Assembly: GCA_904420095.1 (NCBI GenBank)
Contig: CAJFUB010000010.1
Span: forward strand, 1 to 52,744
Direction: 5' to 3'
DNA length: 52,744 bases
Source: an uncultured Clostridia bacterium
GTDB taxonomy: Bacteria > Bacillota > Clostridia > UBA1212 > UBA1255
A program made the translations under genes and the position numbers. Below are positions 25,210 through 33,787 of this stretch, in pieces (within the stretch, counting starts at the first letter, position 1; the number at the start of each line of letters is the position of its first letter). A model generated the notes under the pieces. It saw only the letters and a program-made list of their open reading frames with translations, was not told the DNA's origin and did not search any database.

Positions 25210-26112
25210 ATGTATCATTCTCAGCTGAATACTTTTATCTGCACGGCGGACAACGGCAGCTTCAACAAAGCGGCCGAAAGGCTGTTTATTTCTTCAACGG
25301 CAGTAATCAAGCAGATCAATGCGCTGGAGCAGCATCTGAACCTGCAGCTTTTCCGCCGCACCAATCACGGCGTTACGCTGACTCCGGCCGGTTCCGTCCT
25401 GTACCGGCACGCCAAAGCCATCATTGAATACTCGGCCCGCGCAGTCGCCGAAGCAAGAGAGGCCATGAACGTGTCCGGCACTACCTTCTGTGTCGGCACA
25501 TCCATTCTGAATCCCTGCAAACCCTTTATGGACGTCTGGTATCGGGTCAGCGACAGGTTTCCCGGATACAAGCTGCATATCGTCCCGTTTGAGGATGACC
25601 ACGACGGTATCTTATCCGAAATAGAAGCGCTTGGCGAAAAGTTCGATTTTCTCGTCGCCGCCTGCGATTCCAAAGAATGGCTCAGCCGCTGTAATTTCTT
25701 AAAGCTGGGCAGCTATAAGCAATGTGTCGCCGTTTCCCGCACTCACCCGCTCGCAAGAAGAAAATCCCTTTCCGTGGAGGACCTTTTCGGAGAGACCGTG
25801 ATGATGGTGAAAAAGGGCGACTCCGGTACGGTCGACCGCATCCGTGCCGAGCTCGAACAATTCCACGCGATCAAAATTGAGGATACGCCGCGTTTTTACG
25901 ACATGGAGGTGTTCAACCGTTGCGAACAGAATCAGTCCGTGCTCGTCACGCTCGAATGCTGGAAAGATGTGCATCCGTCGCTTGTAACAATTCCGGTCAA
26001 GTGGAATTATACGCTTCCGTACGGCATCCTTTACCCGTTAAACTGCGGGAGCGACATCCAAAACGTGATCGACGCAATTTCCGCTGTTCAGAGCGAGAGT
26101 ATCTCCCATTGA
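25210..26112 (+). CDS. LysR family transcriptional regulator
   Basis: A 300-residue LysR-type regulator. The N-terminal winged helix reads LNTFICTADNGSFNKAAERL, then STAVIKQINALEQHLNLQLF and GVTLTPAG. The effector domain follows from about residue 90. It is divergent from the flavodoxin/ADH/AKR/CMD operon and is its probable regulator; the inducer may be an electrophile or aldehyde, which is inference. I prefer the ATG at 25210 (eight bases after AGAGG) to the one at 25204. Confidence 0.93.
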   Translation: MYHSQLNTFICTADNGSFNKAAERLFISSTAVIKQINALEQHLNLQLFRRTNHGVTLTPAGSVLYRHAKAIIEYSARAVAEAREAMNVSGTTFCVGTSILNPCKPFMDVWYRVSDRFPGYKLHIVPFEDDHDGILSEIEALGEKFDFLVAACDSKEWLSRCNFLKLGSYKQCVAVSRTHPLARRKSLSVEDLFGETVMMVKKGDSGTVDRIRAELEQFHAIKIEDTPRFYDMEVFNRCEQNQSVLVTLECWKDVHPSLVTIPVKWNYTLPYGILYPLNCGSDIQNVIDAISAVQSESISH

Positions 26113-26237
26113 TTGTTTTTATTATATCGTTTTGATTTCTATTTGGAGCGATTTTGCGCTGCATGCCGTTTCTTTGCCCGCGGCACCGGCCTTCAGGCTG
26201 TAGCCGCTCTGCGATAAAAGCCAAAACGAGATCCTTG

Positions 26238-26732
26238 TTACAGCGCTTTGATTTCGTTTGCGATCTCAGAAACGGTTTTCCCGCTCGTATCGATTTTTAT
26301 CGTATCGAGAACTTGATACATTGGAATTCTCGCAAGGCTTCTTTCAATAACATCGGCCGCACGGATTCCTCTTGATATATCCTCCGACAGTCTGACACGA
26401 AGGCTGCTTTCATCTGCGATAAGAGAAATACACTTGACCGTACAATTTTCGGTATCCAGCTTTGCCAGAATCGAATCAATAATAGACTGCTGATCCATAA
26501 CCCAAGCAAACAGAATCTTTTCATACGAAGAGCAATGAATAAAATTATTAAGCAGATAGCAGATATTATCTATGACCATTGTTTTTGTTTCTTCGGTTAC
26601 TTGAAAGGGGCTCGCATCCCAGCACCAGTCGCCATCAAGGAAAACGCTGTTAGGCAAATCCTTTTTGAGCCTCTGGCATACCGCAGTTTTGCCGGCCCCC
26701 ATTGTTCCGCCGATCAAATATAGCGTTTTCAT
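26238..26732 (-). CDS. P-loop kinase-like ATP-binding protein
   Basis: A 164-residue AAA/adenylate-kinase-like P-loop protein. The Walker A motif is LIGGTMGAGKTAVCQRLKK, preceded by a beta strand at the very N-terminus, and the second strand carries SVFLDGDWCWDASPF. It resembles small nucleotide or antibiotic kinases of unknown substrate. The frame is open 42 codons further upstream, but GAGGAGG directly precedes the ATG at 26732 and the fold begins there. It is convergent with the LysR gene. Confidence 0.85.
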   Translation of the reverse strand: MKTLYLIGGTMGAGKTAVCQRLKKDLPNSVFLDGDWCWDASPFQVTEETKTMVIDNICYLLNNFIHCSSYEKILFAWVMDQQSIIDSILAKLDTENCTVKCISLIADESSLRVRLSEDISRGIRAADVIERSLARIPMYQVLDTIKIDTSGKTVSEIANEIKAL

Positions 26733-26924
26733 TGAATCCTCCTCAGAATACAGCTCCATTCCTATAAAGCCTCTCAGTTTTTCTCCGTTAATGGCTCTCG
26801 TGAAGGTACGCGTTTGCAGCAAAAAATAGTGTGGCCGGTTCAAATAAAATAACAGCACGCCAAGAATCAGGGACGCCTTTCCCGATCTTCTTTTATTCCC
26901 GAACAGGATGCCGCTTCAATCTTA

Positions 26925-26978
26925 TGTATCAAAAAAATCGGAAAAGCCTTTCGGCTTTTCTTGACCGAAAGGCTTTTC
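26925..26978 (-). terminator. Rho-independent terminator downstream of tRNA-Pro
   Basis: A perfect 14-base inverted repeat, GAAAAGCCTTTCGG (26941-26954) with CCGAAAGGCTTTTC (26965-26978), is followed on the minus strand by CGATTTTTTTGATAC. It lies two bases after the tRNA-Pro CCA end. Confidence 0.9.
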
Positions 26979-26980
26979 CA

Positions 26981-27057
26981 TGGTCGGGATGACAGGATTT
27001 GAACCTGCGGCCTCTGCGTCCCGAACGCAGCGCTCTACCAAACTGAGCCACATCCCG
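26981..27057 (-). tRNA. tRNA-Pro (anticodon CGG)
   Basis: The minus strand gives a 77-base cloverleaf beginning CGGGATG and ending CATCCCG-A-CCA with encoded CCA. The anticodon stem CTGCG/CGCAG encloses TTCGGGA, giving anticodon CGG for the proline codon CCG. The T arm contains GGTTCAAATCC. Confidence 0.95.
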
Positions 27058-27129
27058 AAAACGATAGGATTGTATCACTATCGCCGCCATCCGTCAACTA
27101 ATTTTTTTACGGAGCCGGAATCCCCATCC

Positions 27130-28554
27130 TCAGTCTGCCGTTTCGACCTTGATCAGATTCGTATTGCCCGACTTTCCGTTAGTGACGCCGCCCGTAATCA
27201 CAATTTTATCTCCGCTTTCCAGATGCATCCGTTCTTTTGCAATCATTTTTGCTGAATAGAACAATACCTCCGTCGACTGAAATTCGCGGCACATAACGGG
27301 CGTCACTCCCCAGGAAAGCGCCAGCTTACGCCATGTTTTTTTATTTGTGGTGATCCCGACGATATCCACCGGAGAACGGAACCGGGAAACCATGCGCGCA
27401 GTGATTCCGGATAGCGTACAGACCACGATTGCTTTCGCGCCAATGTCAATCGCCATACCGCAGGTTGCATGAGAAATCGCATCGAGCGTATTCCTGATTT
27501 TAAATTCGTACATTAAAAACCGCTTGTCATAGCGGATATCCTTCTCCGTATGCTCCGCGATCTTCGCCATGGTGGAAACAGTAAGCACCGGATATTTGCC
27601 TGCCGCCGTTTCTCCCGAAAGCATTACCGCAGAGGTTCCGTCATAAACGGCATTGGCAACGTCCGAGGTCTCTGCTCGCGTCGGACGCGCATTATAAATC
27701 ATGGATTCCAGCATTTCGGTCGCTGTTATGACACGTTTCCCGAGAAGGCGGCATTTTGTTATCAGATACTTCTGAATCGCGGGCAGCTCCTCAAGCGGAA
27801 TTTCTACGCCCATGTCGCCTCTTCCGATCATGATTCCGTCGCAGACCTCGCAAATTTCCTCGATATTCTCGATTCCCGAGCGGTTTTCGATTTTCGCAAT
27901 GATATCGACGCTCGCGGCATTTTCACCGCAGCATTCGCGCATAAATTCGCGGACGTCGAGCAGATCCTGTTTTACGGAAACGAAAGAACAGGCGATGAAA
28001 TCCACGTCGTTTTCAATGCCGAACAGGATGTCATCCTTATCCTGCTCACTCAGATAAGCCTGATGAAGCACCTTTCCCGGAAAGCTCATGCTCTTTCGGT
28101 TGGAGAGCTCGCCGCCCGTCAGCACCTCGCAGAGAATATCCGTGTCTGTCAGCTCCTTGACCTTAAATTCCATCAGTCCGTCATTCAGCAAAATACGGTC
28201 TCCGACCTCCAGCTCTGAGACCAGCCCCTCATAGCTCACCGAAACACGCGTGGCATCTCCCTCTACCTCCTGTGTCGTAAAAGAAAACAGGTCTCCGGCC
28301 TGCAGCAAGACGCTTCCGTTTCGAAATGTTTTAATTCTGTATTCCGGGCCCTTCGTATCCAGCATGATAGCGATCGGCAGGCCGAGTTTTTCCCGGACCG
28401 TTTTGATACGCTGAATCCGTTCAAGATGCTCCTGATGCGTCCCGTGGGAAAAGTTCAGCCTGGCTACATTCATGCCGGCCTTGCACATTTCCGTCAGCAG
28501 CTCCTCGCTGTCGCATGCAGGTCCGATGGTGCAAACAATTTTGGTTTTTCTCAT
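27130..28554 (-). CDS. pyk: Pyruvate kinase
   Basis: A 474-residue pyruvate kinase, which converts phosphoenolpyruvate and ADP to pyruvate and ATP in glycolysis. The start RKTKIVCTIGPACDSEELLT, the block MNVARLNFSHGTHQEH, the catalytic Lys region DIIAKIENRSGIENIEEI, MIGRGDMGVEIPLEELPAIQ and AVMLSGETAAGKYPV are all textbook for the family. The length is that of the short form without the extra C-terminal phosphotransfer-like domain seen in some Firmicutes. AAAGGAG precedes the ATG. It stands alone on the minus strand, downstream in map terms of tRNA-Pro. Confidence 0.97.
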   Translation of the reverse strand: MRKTKIVCTIGPACDSEELLTEMCKAGMNVARLNFSHGTHQEHLERIQRIKTVREKLGLPIAIMLDTKGPEYRIKTFRNGSVLLQAGDLFSFTTQEVEGDATRVSVSYEGLVSELEVGDRILLNDGLMEFKVKELTDTDILCEVLTGGELSNRKSMSFPGKVLHQAYLSEQDKDDILFGIENDVDFIACSFVSVKQDLLDVREFMRECCGENAASVDIIAKIENRSGIENIEEICEVCDGIMIGRGDMGVEIPLEELPAIQKYLITKCRLLGKRVITATEMLESMIYNARPTRAETSDVANAVYDGTSAVMLSGETAAGKYPVLTVSTMAKIAEHTEKDIRYDKRFLMYEFKIRNTLDAISHATCGMAIDIGAKAIVVCTLSGITARMVSRFRSPVDIVGITTNKKTWRKLALSWGVTPVMCREFQSTEVLFYSAKMIAKERMHLESGDKIVITGGVTNGKSGNTNLIKVETAD

Positions 28555-28720
28555 AGCAGCGTCTCCTTTAACCAGATAGAATTTCAGTATTCATACGGAT
28601 ATCCTGTTTATTATACTATATTTTCCGCAATTCTTACAAGCCGATTGACTCCCCTTCCGCTTTATGATAGCATGTGGATGTTAGCATTATATTCTATTTT
28701 CTTTAATTCCGGAGGATTTT

Positions 28721-29050
28721 ATGAAATCTGACAAGAAACCGGTTCTGCCGAAATTCATTCTTCTTTCCGTGCCGTTTCTCCTTCTTCCGGTTCTGTCTGC
28801 TCTTTTTCGAAATTTGGGAACGATTCCTTTCGCCTCGCGTTTCGCTGGCGTTTCCCTGAGCGGCGGAGAAGCTCTGAAAACAGTTTATCATATTTTTTCC
28901 ATTCTTGCCTTTTTATGCTGCCTCCCGATTTCCTCCGCGCTGAAGAAGCTCGTTCCGGACGATCGGCGGCGTGCGGTCCGCGTCGCCTATATTGCGGCCT
29001 GTCTGATATACAATGTGATTTTGGTTCCCATTTTTCTGTATTGTATATAA
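28721..29050 (+). CDS. Small membrane protein of unknown function
   Basis: A 109-residue protein with three hydrophobic stretches: FILLSVPFLLLPVLSALF, VYHIFSILAFLCCLPISSAL and VAYIAACLIYNVILVPIFLY. The loop before the last segment is basic (KKLVPDDRRRAVR). CGGAGG precedes the ATG at 28721, so it is very likely translated. I recognise no family. It is divergent from pyruvate kinase and precedes the GpsA-like gene with a gap of about 150 bases and a separate promoter. Confidence 0.75.
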   Translation: MKSDKKPVLPKFILLSVPFLLLPVLSALFRNLGTIPFASRFAGVSLSGGEALKTVYHIFSILAFLCCLPISSALKKLVPDDRRRAVRVAYIAACLIYNVILVPIFLYCI

Positions 29051-29101
29051 ATTTATATATCATTTTCATACAAATCGCAACGATCCGGGGCAATTTATGA
29101 T

Positions 29102-29130
29102 TTGTTTTTCTTACCGGTTTATGGTATATT
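29102..29130 (+). promoter_or_regulatory. Sigma-A-type promoter before the GpsA-like operon
   Basis: TTGTTT (29102-29107), a 17-base spacer and TATATT (29125-29130), 73 bases before the TTG start of the GpsA-like gene. Downstream is an AT-rich leader without obvious structure. Confidence 0.5.
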
Positions 29131-29203
29131 CCATTTTATGAGTTTATAGAAATTTTCGAAGTTTTTATAATCTCTAAAATGATTTTTACAGAGGTGTATC
29201 CCA

Positions 29204-30187
29204 TTGAATATTTCCGTCGTCGGAATGGGGCGTTGGGGAAGCTGTATCGCGTGGTACTGCAGTGCCATCAAGCAGCATAAGGTAAAATTATACGGAAAAC
29301 CCGGTTCTCCGGATTTTATCAGATTCAAAACGGAACGCAAAAACGATTATCTCGTTCTTCCCGAAGCAATTGAACTGACAGACGATCTGGAATATGCCGT
29401 CACCTCCTCAGACTGTATCGTCGTTTCGATTCCCGCCCAGCGCTTCCGCGGATTTCTAAAAGAATTAAAGGAAAGCAAGGCGGCCTGCCGACGCGGCTTT
29501 TTGTCTGAAAAAACCTTTCTGTTATGCATGAAAGGAATTGAATGCGATACCGGAAAGCGTCTTACCCAGGTATTTTATGAAGAAATGGGAATTAATACGC
29601 GCGTTGCCGTATGGGTAGGCCCCGGCCATGTACAGGATTTCTACGCCGGGAGGCCAAGCTGTATGGTAATCGCTTCACATCAAATCAATCTGACAAAGCA
29701 CCTTGTAAACGAGCTGAACAGCAGCCTGATCCGTTTTTATTACGGACAGGATCTGATCGGCTGCGAGATCGGCGCGGCAGCCAAAAACGTCATGGGGATT
29801 GCGGCGGGAATGCTCGACGGAATCGATTGCCCCGGCCTGAAGGGCGCTCTGATGGCAAGAGGGGCCAGAGAAGTATCCCGGCTGATCCGGGCAATGGGCG
29901 GAAATGAGCTTACTGCATACGGTCTTTCTCACCTCGGCGATTATCAGGCAACGCTGTTTTCCGAATACAGTCAGAACAGGCTCTACGGCGAAAATTTTAT
30001 ACGCGGTGTCCAATCTGCAAAGCTCGCGGAGGGCGTCGATACTTCTAAAGCCATGGTAAAATTATCCGAAGATTACGATGTGGAGCTGCCGATTTCACGC
30101 TCTATTTATACGATGCTGTTTGAAGGTGCCGAACCGCGCAGCGTATTGTCCTCCATGTTCGACAGAAAAAACAAATTTGAATTTTAA
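29204..30187 (+). CDS. NAD(P)-dependent glycerol-3-phosphate dehydrogenase-like protein (GpsA family)
   Basis: A 327-residue GpsA-like protein. The N-terminal dinucleotide-binding loop is ISVVGMGRWGSCIAW. The catalytic-domain blocks are VGPGHVQDFYAGRP, EIGAAAKNVMGIAAGMLDGI (with the active Lys), LKGALMARGAREVSRL and GLSHLGDYQATLFSEYSQNR. True GpsA enzymes read GAGSWGTA, NAKAALITRG and SRNRRFG, so this copy is a divergent member that keeps the catalytic Lys and the overall length. It starts with TTG at 29204 behind GAGGTG. It is followed by two surface lipoprotein genes after 18 bases, an odd context for a lipid-precursor enzyme. Confidence 0.88.
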   Translation: MNISVVGMGRWGSCIAWYCSAIKQHKVKLYGKPGSPDFIRFKTERKNDYLVLPEAIELTDDLEYAVTSSDCIVVSIPAQRFRGFLKELKESKAACRRGFLSEKTFLLCMKGIECDTGKRLTQVFYEEMGINTRVAVWVGPGHVQDFYAGRPSCMVIASHQINLTKHLVNELNSSLIRFYYGQDLIGCEIGAAAKNVMGIAAGMLDGIDCPGLKGALMARGAREVSRLIRAMGGNELTAYGLSHLGDYQATLFSEYSQNRLYGENFIRGVQSAKLAEGVDTSKAMVKLSEDYDVELPISRSIYTMLFEGAEPRSVLSSMFDRKNKFEF

Positions 30188-30205
30188 CAGAAAAGGAAAT
30201 GCAAA

Positions 30206-31552
30206 ATGGCTAGATTTACATTTCATAACTTGATTCGGCGGACTCCGCTCTCCCTCTGTCTGCCAATGCTTGCGCTTACAGGCTGCGGCCATGCGCATTC
30301 TCAGAACGCCGCCGACACCGAAACGCTCGGCCTCACCGTAGACAAAAACGGTACGATTCTGCTCGCGGGGAAACCGTATTACGGCTTCGGCGTCAATTCG
30401 TTTTCACTCGTAATCCGCTATATAGAGGGCGCGGAGAAAAGCCTGTATCGCAGTCAGTTCGAGCTCCTGAAAAAATACGGCATTCCGTACATAAGGGTAA
30501 ACTTCGGGGGCTATTGGCCCGAGTATTATGAAAAATTTGACGCCGATCCGGAGGGCGTTCTCAGCCGTATGCGGGACGTCGTCCAATGCGCCGAGGAATA
30601 CAAAATCGGTCTGATCTGTTCCCTTCTATGGTACGATGCAAGTATTCCCGCTCATGTGGGCGAGCACCGTTCCGACATGGGAAACAGCAGCAGCAAAACG
30701 GTAAAATATGCCGTGGAATATGTCTCCAGAATCGTATCCGAATTTAGAGACAGTCCTGCGGTCTGGGCATGGGAAATCGGAAACGAATATAATCTTTGTG
30801 CGGATTTATGCGATCCCGATTTTCATTCGCGGCTTCCCGACGGACCGTGTACTCCGGAATTCCCCAGCGGATACGATTTTTATACCTCCGAAGAGCTTAT
30901 GAGGTTTTATACGGCGGTAGGAGCTGCGATCCGGGAGCAGGATCCCGTAAGGATGATCTCCAGCGGAAACGGAGATCTGCGCTGCGCTTCTAAATCGCTG
31001 CGCAGCGCCGCCGCACGCATGAATACAGAAACACATCTTTGGAGAGAAGACTGGAAGCCGGACACCGTTGAAGACTTTTACGAAATGTGCGCGTATTTTA
31101 CGCCAGATCCCATCGATACGATCTCATTTCATCTGCAGCATGCAGAACAGGATGAAGCCGGCAACGCTTCCTTTCTGCTTCTGCTTGACCGGTTCGGCGG
31201 CAGGCCATCCACCCTTGAATATCTGCAATTGTACGCAGCTGCGGCAAGGAAAGCAAATAAGGCTCTGTATTTTGGCGAAATGGGCGATATGCTGTGGATG
31301 GAGGACGACGAAAACGCCGCCTCCGTATTTAAAAACGTCGCGGACTGGATTACGGACGCAGGAATTCAGCTTGCCTCGTCCTGGCAGTTCAGCAAAAACA
31401 GCCTGATCGCGACCGACAGCGGCATCGACGGGGAAAAGCTTAAAATTCTGCAGGAAAAAAATCAAAACTATATTGACGAAGGTAAGGCCGATACAGTAAC
31501 ATATTGGTCAAATAAACAGAAAATCCACACAGGTTTGGAGGATCGGAAATGA
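30206..31552 (+). CDS. Glycoside hydrolase family 5-like lipoprotein
   Basis: A 448-residue extracellular TIM-barrel glycosidase of the cellulase/mannanase superfamily (clan A). It has a signal peptide with lipobox LALTGC. The barrel shows KKYGIPYIRVNFGGYWPEYY, the acid/base strand end AVWAWEIGNEYN (N-E pair) and the nucleophile candidate ALYFGEMGDMLWMED. The substrate is unknown; beta-glucan or beta-mannan types are plausible. AAAGGAAA precedes the ATG at 30206. The stop overlaps the start of the propeller gene by four bases (ATGA), so the two lipoproteins are made together and may work together at the cell surface. Confidence 0.82.
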   Translation: MARFTFHNLIRRTPLSLCLPMLALTGCGHAHSQNAADTETLGLTVDKNGTILLAGKPYYGFGVNSFSLVIRYIEGAEKSLYRSQFELLKKYGIPYIRVNFGGYWPEYYEKFDADPEGVLSRMRDVVQCAEEYKIGLICSLLWYDASIPAHVGEHRSDMGNSSSKTVKYAVEYVSRIVSEFRDSPAVWAWEIGNEYNLCADLCDPDFHSRLPDGPCTPEFPSGYDFYTSEELMRFYTAVGAAIREQDPVRMISSGNGDLRCASKSLRSAAARMNTETHLWREDWKPDTVEDFYEMCAYFTPDPIDTISFHLQHAEQDEAGNASFLLLLDRFGGRPSTLEYLQLYAAAARKANKALYFGEMGDMLWMEDDENAASVFKNVADWITDAGIQLASSWQFSKNSLIATDSGIDGEKLKILQEKNQNYIDEGKADTVTYWSNKQKIHTGLEDRK

Positions 31553-33300
31553 AATTAAAAAAGTCAACGCGGTATCTCATCGCCCTTCTGCTCTGCGCCC
31601 TGGTGCTTTTTGCGGTCAGCGCGTGTGGAAGCGATGAGGATCCGTCAGAAGCGCCTACGAGCACCGTTACACCGACAACGCCGACGCCGCAGGAGGCCAC
31701 CGCTACGCCGGAGCCGACGCCCACAGAAGCTCCGACGCCCACGCCGACTCCTGTTTTCAGTCCGCACGCCGTAGCGGAAACAGAGCCTGAAAAGTACGGC
31801 ATGAAAACGGATATCATGGTAAACGGCGAAATCGTCACGGAGTATTCCAGAACGGATAAGATCACCTTTGAAGAGGGCGAAAAATACACCGACGTCAAAG
31901 GCGTCATTACATTCCGCGGCAATAATTACAGAGATACCTCGGGCGTGTACGGCACGCTGAATATCGTCCAGAAAAAGTTCTCCGAAGAACCGCTTTGGAA
32001 GCAGACCACAGGCAGCATGCAGACGATGGCGGGAGACGGCTACTGGTCCGGCTGCGGTTGGACAGGCCAGCCTCTGATCACAGAATGGCCGAAATCCACG
32101 CGGGCGATCATGGCCATGTACGACTGGGCGAAAGAGCAGGAAACGCTCGTGGAGGTCATCTACGCTACGCAGGACGGCAGGATTTATTTCTACGAGCTGG
32201 AAACAGGAAAACCCACGCGGGATCCGATCGACTGCGGCTTTACCTTTAAGGGCGCCGGCGCGCTTGATCCCAGAGGCATCCCTCTGATGTATGTCGGCGG
32301 CGGGGATCGAAATCCGTCCTACGCATCCCCACGGGTATTCGTGATTAGTCTTGTCACGAACGAAATTTTATATGAATTCGGTCACGACGATCCCTTTGCC
32401 ATGAGAAGCTGGTGCGCATTTGACAGCTCCGCGCTGGTAGATGCGGAGACCGACACGCTGATCTATCCGGGCGAAAACGGCGTCTGCTATTTTGTGCGTT
32501 TGGGAACACAGTACGACGAAGCAGCGGGAACGCTCACAATAAATCCTTCCGACGTTGTAAAATGGCGGTATTCCGGAAGCAGAAGCTCCGTCGGCAACAA
32601 ATTCTGGCTCGGAATCGAAGGCAGCGCGATCGCATATCAGGGGTATCTCTTCTTCCCCGATAACGGCGGATATATGATGTGCCTGGATATCAACACGCTG
32701 GAGCTTGTATGGGTTCAGGACGTGCTTGACGATACAAACTGCACGGGCGTGCTCGAAGTAGAAGACGGAAAACCCTACATATACATGTCTACCTCCTTCC
32801 ATGCCGATTGGCGGGCGGACGGAGACGGCATGGCGCCAATCCCTGTTTGGAAAATCGACGCGGAAACGGGTGAAATCGTCTGGCGCATCGATTACGACTG
32901 CTATACGGTCAGTGGAAACTCCGGCGGCGCACAGGGCTCTCTTGCCGCGGGAAAGGGAACACTGGAGGATATCGTGTATATTCCGTTAGGCCGGACGCCG
33001 GACCGCTGGGACGGCCTGCTGGTTGCTCTTAATAAAAAAACGGGCGAACAGGTGTGGGCCTTGGAGCTTGAGAATTACATCTGGAGTTCCCCCGCTCTGG
33101 TTTATGACGCGGAGACGGGCGCCGGTTATGTGATACAGGGAGATTCAGAAGGAAATCTGTTCTTCATCGACGGCCTTACAGGGGAAATTCTGGACACCTT
33201 TGAAATGGACGGAAACATCGAGGCCACCCCTGCAGTTTACAATGACATTTTGGTTCTCGGCACGCGAAACTGCAGCATTTACGCAATCAGGATCGAGTAA
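31549..33300 (+). CDS. PQQ-like beta-propeller lipoprotein with Pro/Thr-rich linker
   Basis: A 583-residue surface lipoprotein. The lipobox is FAVSAC, followed by a linker of Thr-Pro repeats (ATPEPTPTEAPTPTPTP). The rest forms repeated propeller blades, seen in IDAETGEIVWRIDYDCYTV, LNKKTGEQVWALELENYIWS and IDGLTGEILDTFEMDGNIEA, each with the W- or T-containing turn of PQQ/Trp-Asp blades. There is no quinoprotein catalytic site that I can see, so a binding or scaffold role is more likely than dehydrogenase activity. It is coupled to the GH5-like gene and followed by a strong terminator. Confidence 0.85.
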   Translation: MKLKKSTRYLIALLLCALVLFAVSACGSDEDPSEAPTSTVTPTTPTPQEATATPEPTPTEAPTPTPTPVFSPHAVAETEPEKYGMKTDIMVNGEIVTEYSRTDKITFEEGEKYTDVKGVITFRGNNYRDTSGVYGTLNIVQKKFSEEPLWKQTTGSMQTMAGDGYWSGCGWTGQPLITEWPKSTRAIMAMYDWAKEQETLVEVIYATQDGRIYFYELETGKPTRDPIDCGFTFKGAGALDPRGIPLMYVGGGDRNPSYASPRVFVISLVTNEILYEFGHDDPFAMRSWCAFDSSALVDAETDTLIYPGENGVCYFVRLGTQYDEAAGTLTINPSDVVKWRYSGSRSSVGNKFWLGIEGSAIAYQGYLFFPDNGGYMMCLDINTLELVWVQDVLDDTNCTGVLEVEDGKPYIYMSTSFHADWRADGDGMAPIPVWKIDAETGEIVWRIDYDCYTVSGNSGGAQGSLAAGKGTLEDIVYIPLGRTPDRWDGLLVALNKKTGEQVWALELENYIWSSPALVYDAETGAGYVIQGDSEGNLFFIDGLTGEILDTFEMDGNIEATPAVYNDILVLGTRNCSIYAIRIE

Positions 33301-33345
33301 TTAGAAAGCCGCAAAAAAAGCTGTAAAAAAACAGCACTAAAAGGA

Positions 33346-33384
33346 ACCACGGTTCATCAAAAGGGCGAACCGTGGTCTTTTTTT
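33346..33384 (+). terminator. Rho-independent terminator after the lipoprotein operon
   Basis: ACCACGGTTC (33346-33355) pairs perfectly with GAACCGTGGT (33367-33376) and is followed by CTTTTTTTT. It ends the GpsA-like/GH5/propeller transcript. Confidence 0.92.
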
Positions 33385-33493
33385 CAGAAAATACAGACGG
33401 CAAATTCAAAATTTTCTTTTTGCGTGTAACAAATAAAACTGCGGTATTTCTTCTGATACCTCAGAGGAAAAATGGGTTTGCGTTTAACCTTTT

Positions 33494-33780
33494 CTATGCC
33501 GCAATTTGTCCTCCTGGCTTCTTTATGTGGTACTTGCCCAGGTTAAAACCGCAGGAAATCAGAGCAATTTCAAAAATCACGCCTTCTAATCCTTTTCGCC
33601 GTGTCCTTGTATGATCTTGCTCCACTTGATTCTCCAGATACTCTCTGCACTTGTATCCTCCGATTCATCCGAAGCAATGCTCCGTGTTATACTGTTCAAA
33701 TTACTCAATTCCTGGTGGAAGCCGGCGAGGGCTTCCTTCACACGGATGACACGGCCTCGACATTTACAGCCCGTCTTTTA
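33494..33780 (-). pseudogene. Degenerate C-terminal remnant of a DDE transposase (IS1182-like)
   Basis: Read on the minus strand, scattered frames resemble the end of an IS1182-type transposase: KRRAVNVEAV near 33770, matching the usual RRAVNVEAVFGQIK block, and RKGLEGVIFEIALISCGFNL followed by GKYHIKKPGGQIAA and a stop at 33494-33496, matching the usual RG-x-EKV-x-hydrophobic-x-x-NL end. Between them the frame is broken more than once. It is an old fossil with no start, catalytic core or recognisable ends. I rate the family assignment as tentative. Confidence 0.55.
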
Positions 33781-33787
33781 ATAAAAG

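Noticed and set aside
31670..31760. Short repeats rich in CCG/ACG in the propeller gene, considered as a tandem repeat or CRISPR-like array
   Set aside because: They simply encode the Thr-Pro linker after the lipobox; there are no regularly spaced unique spacers.
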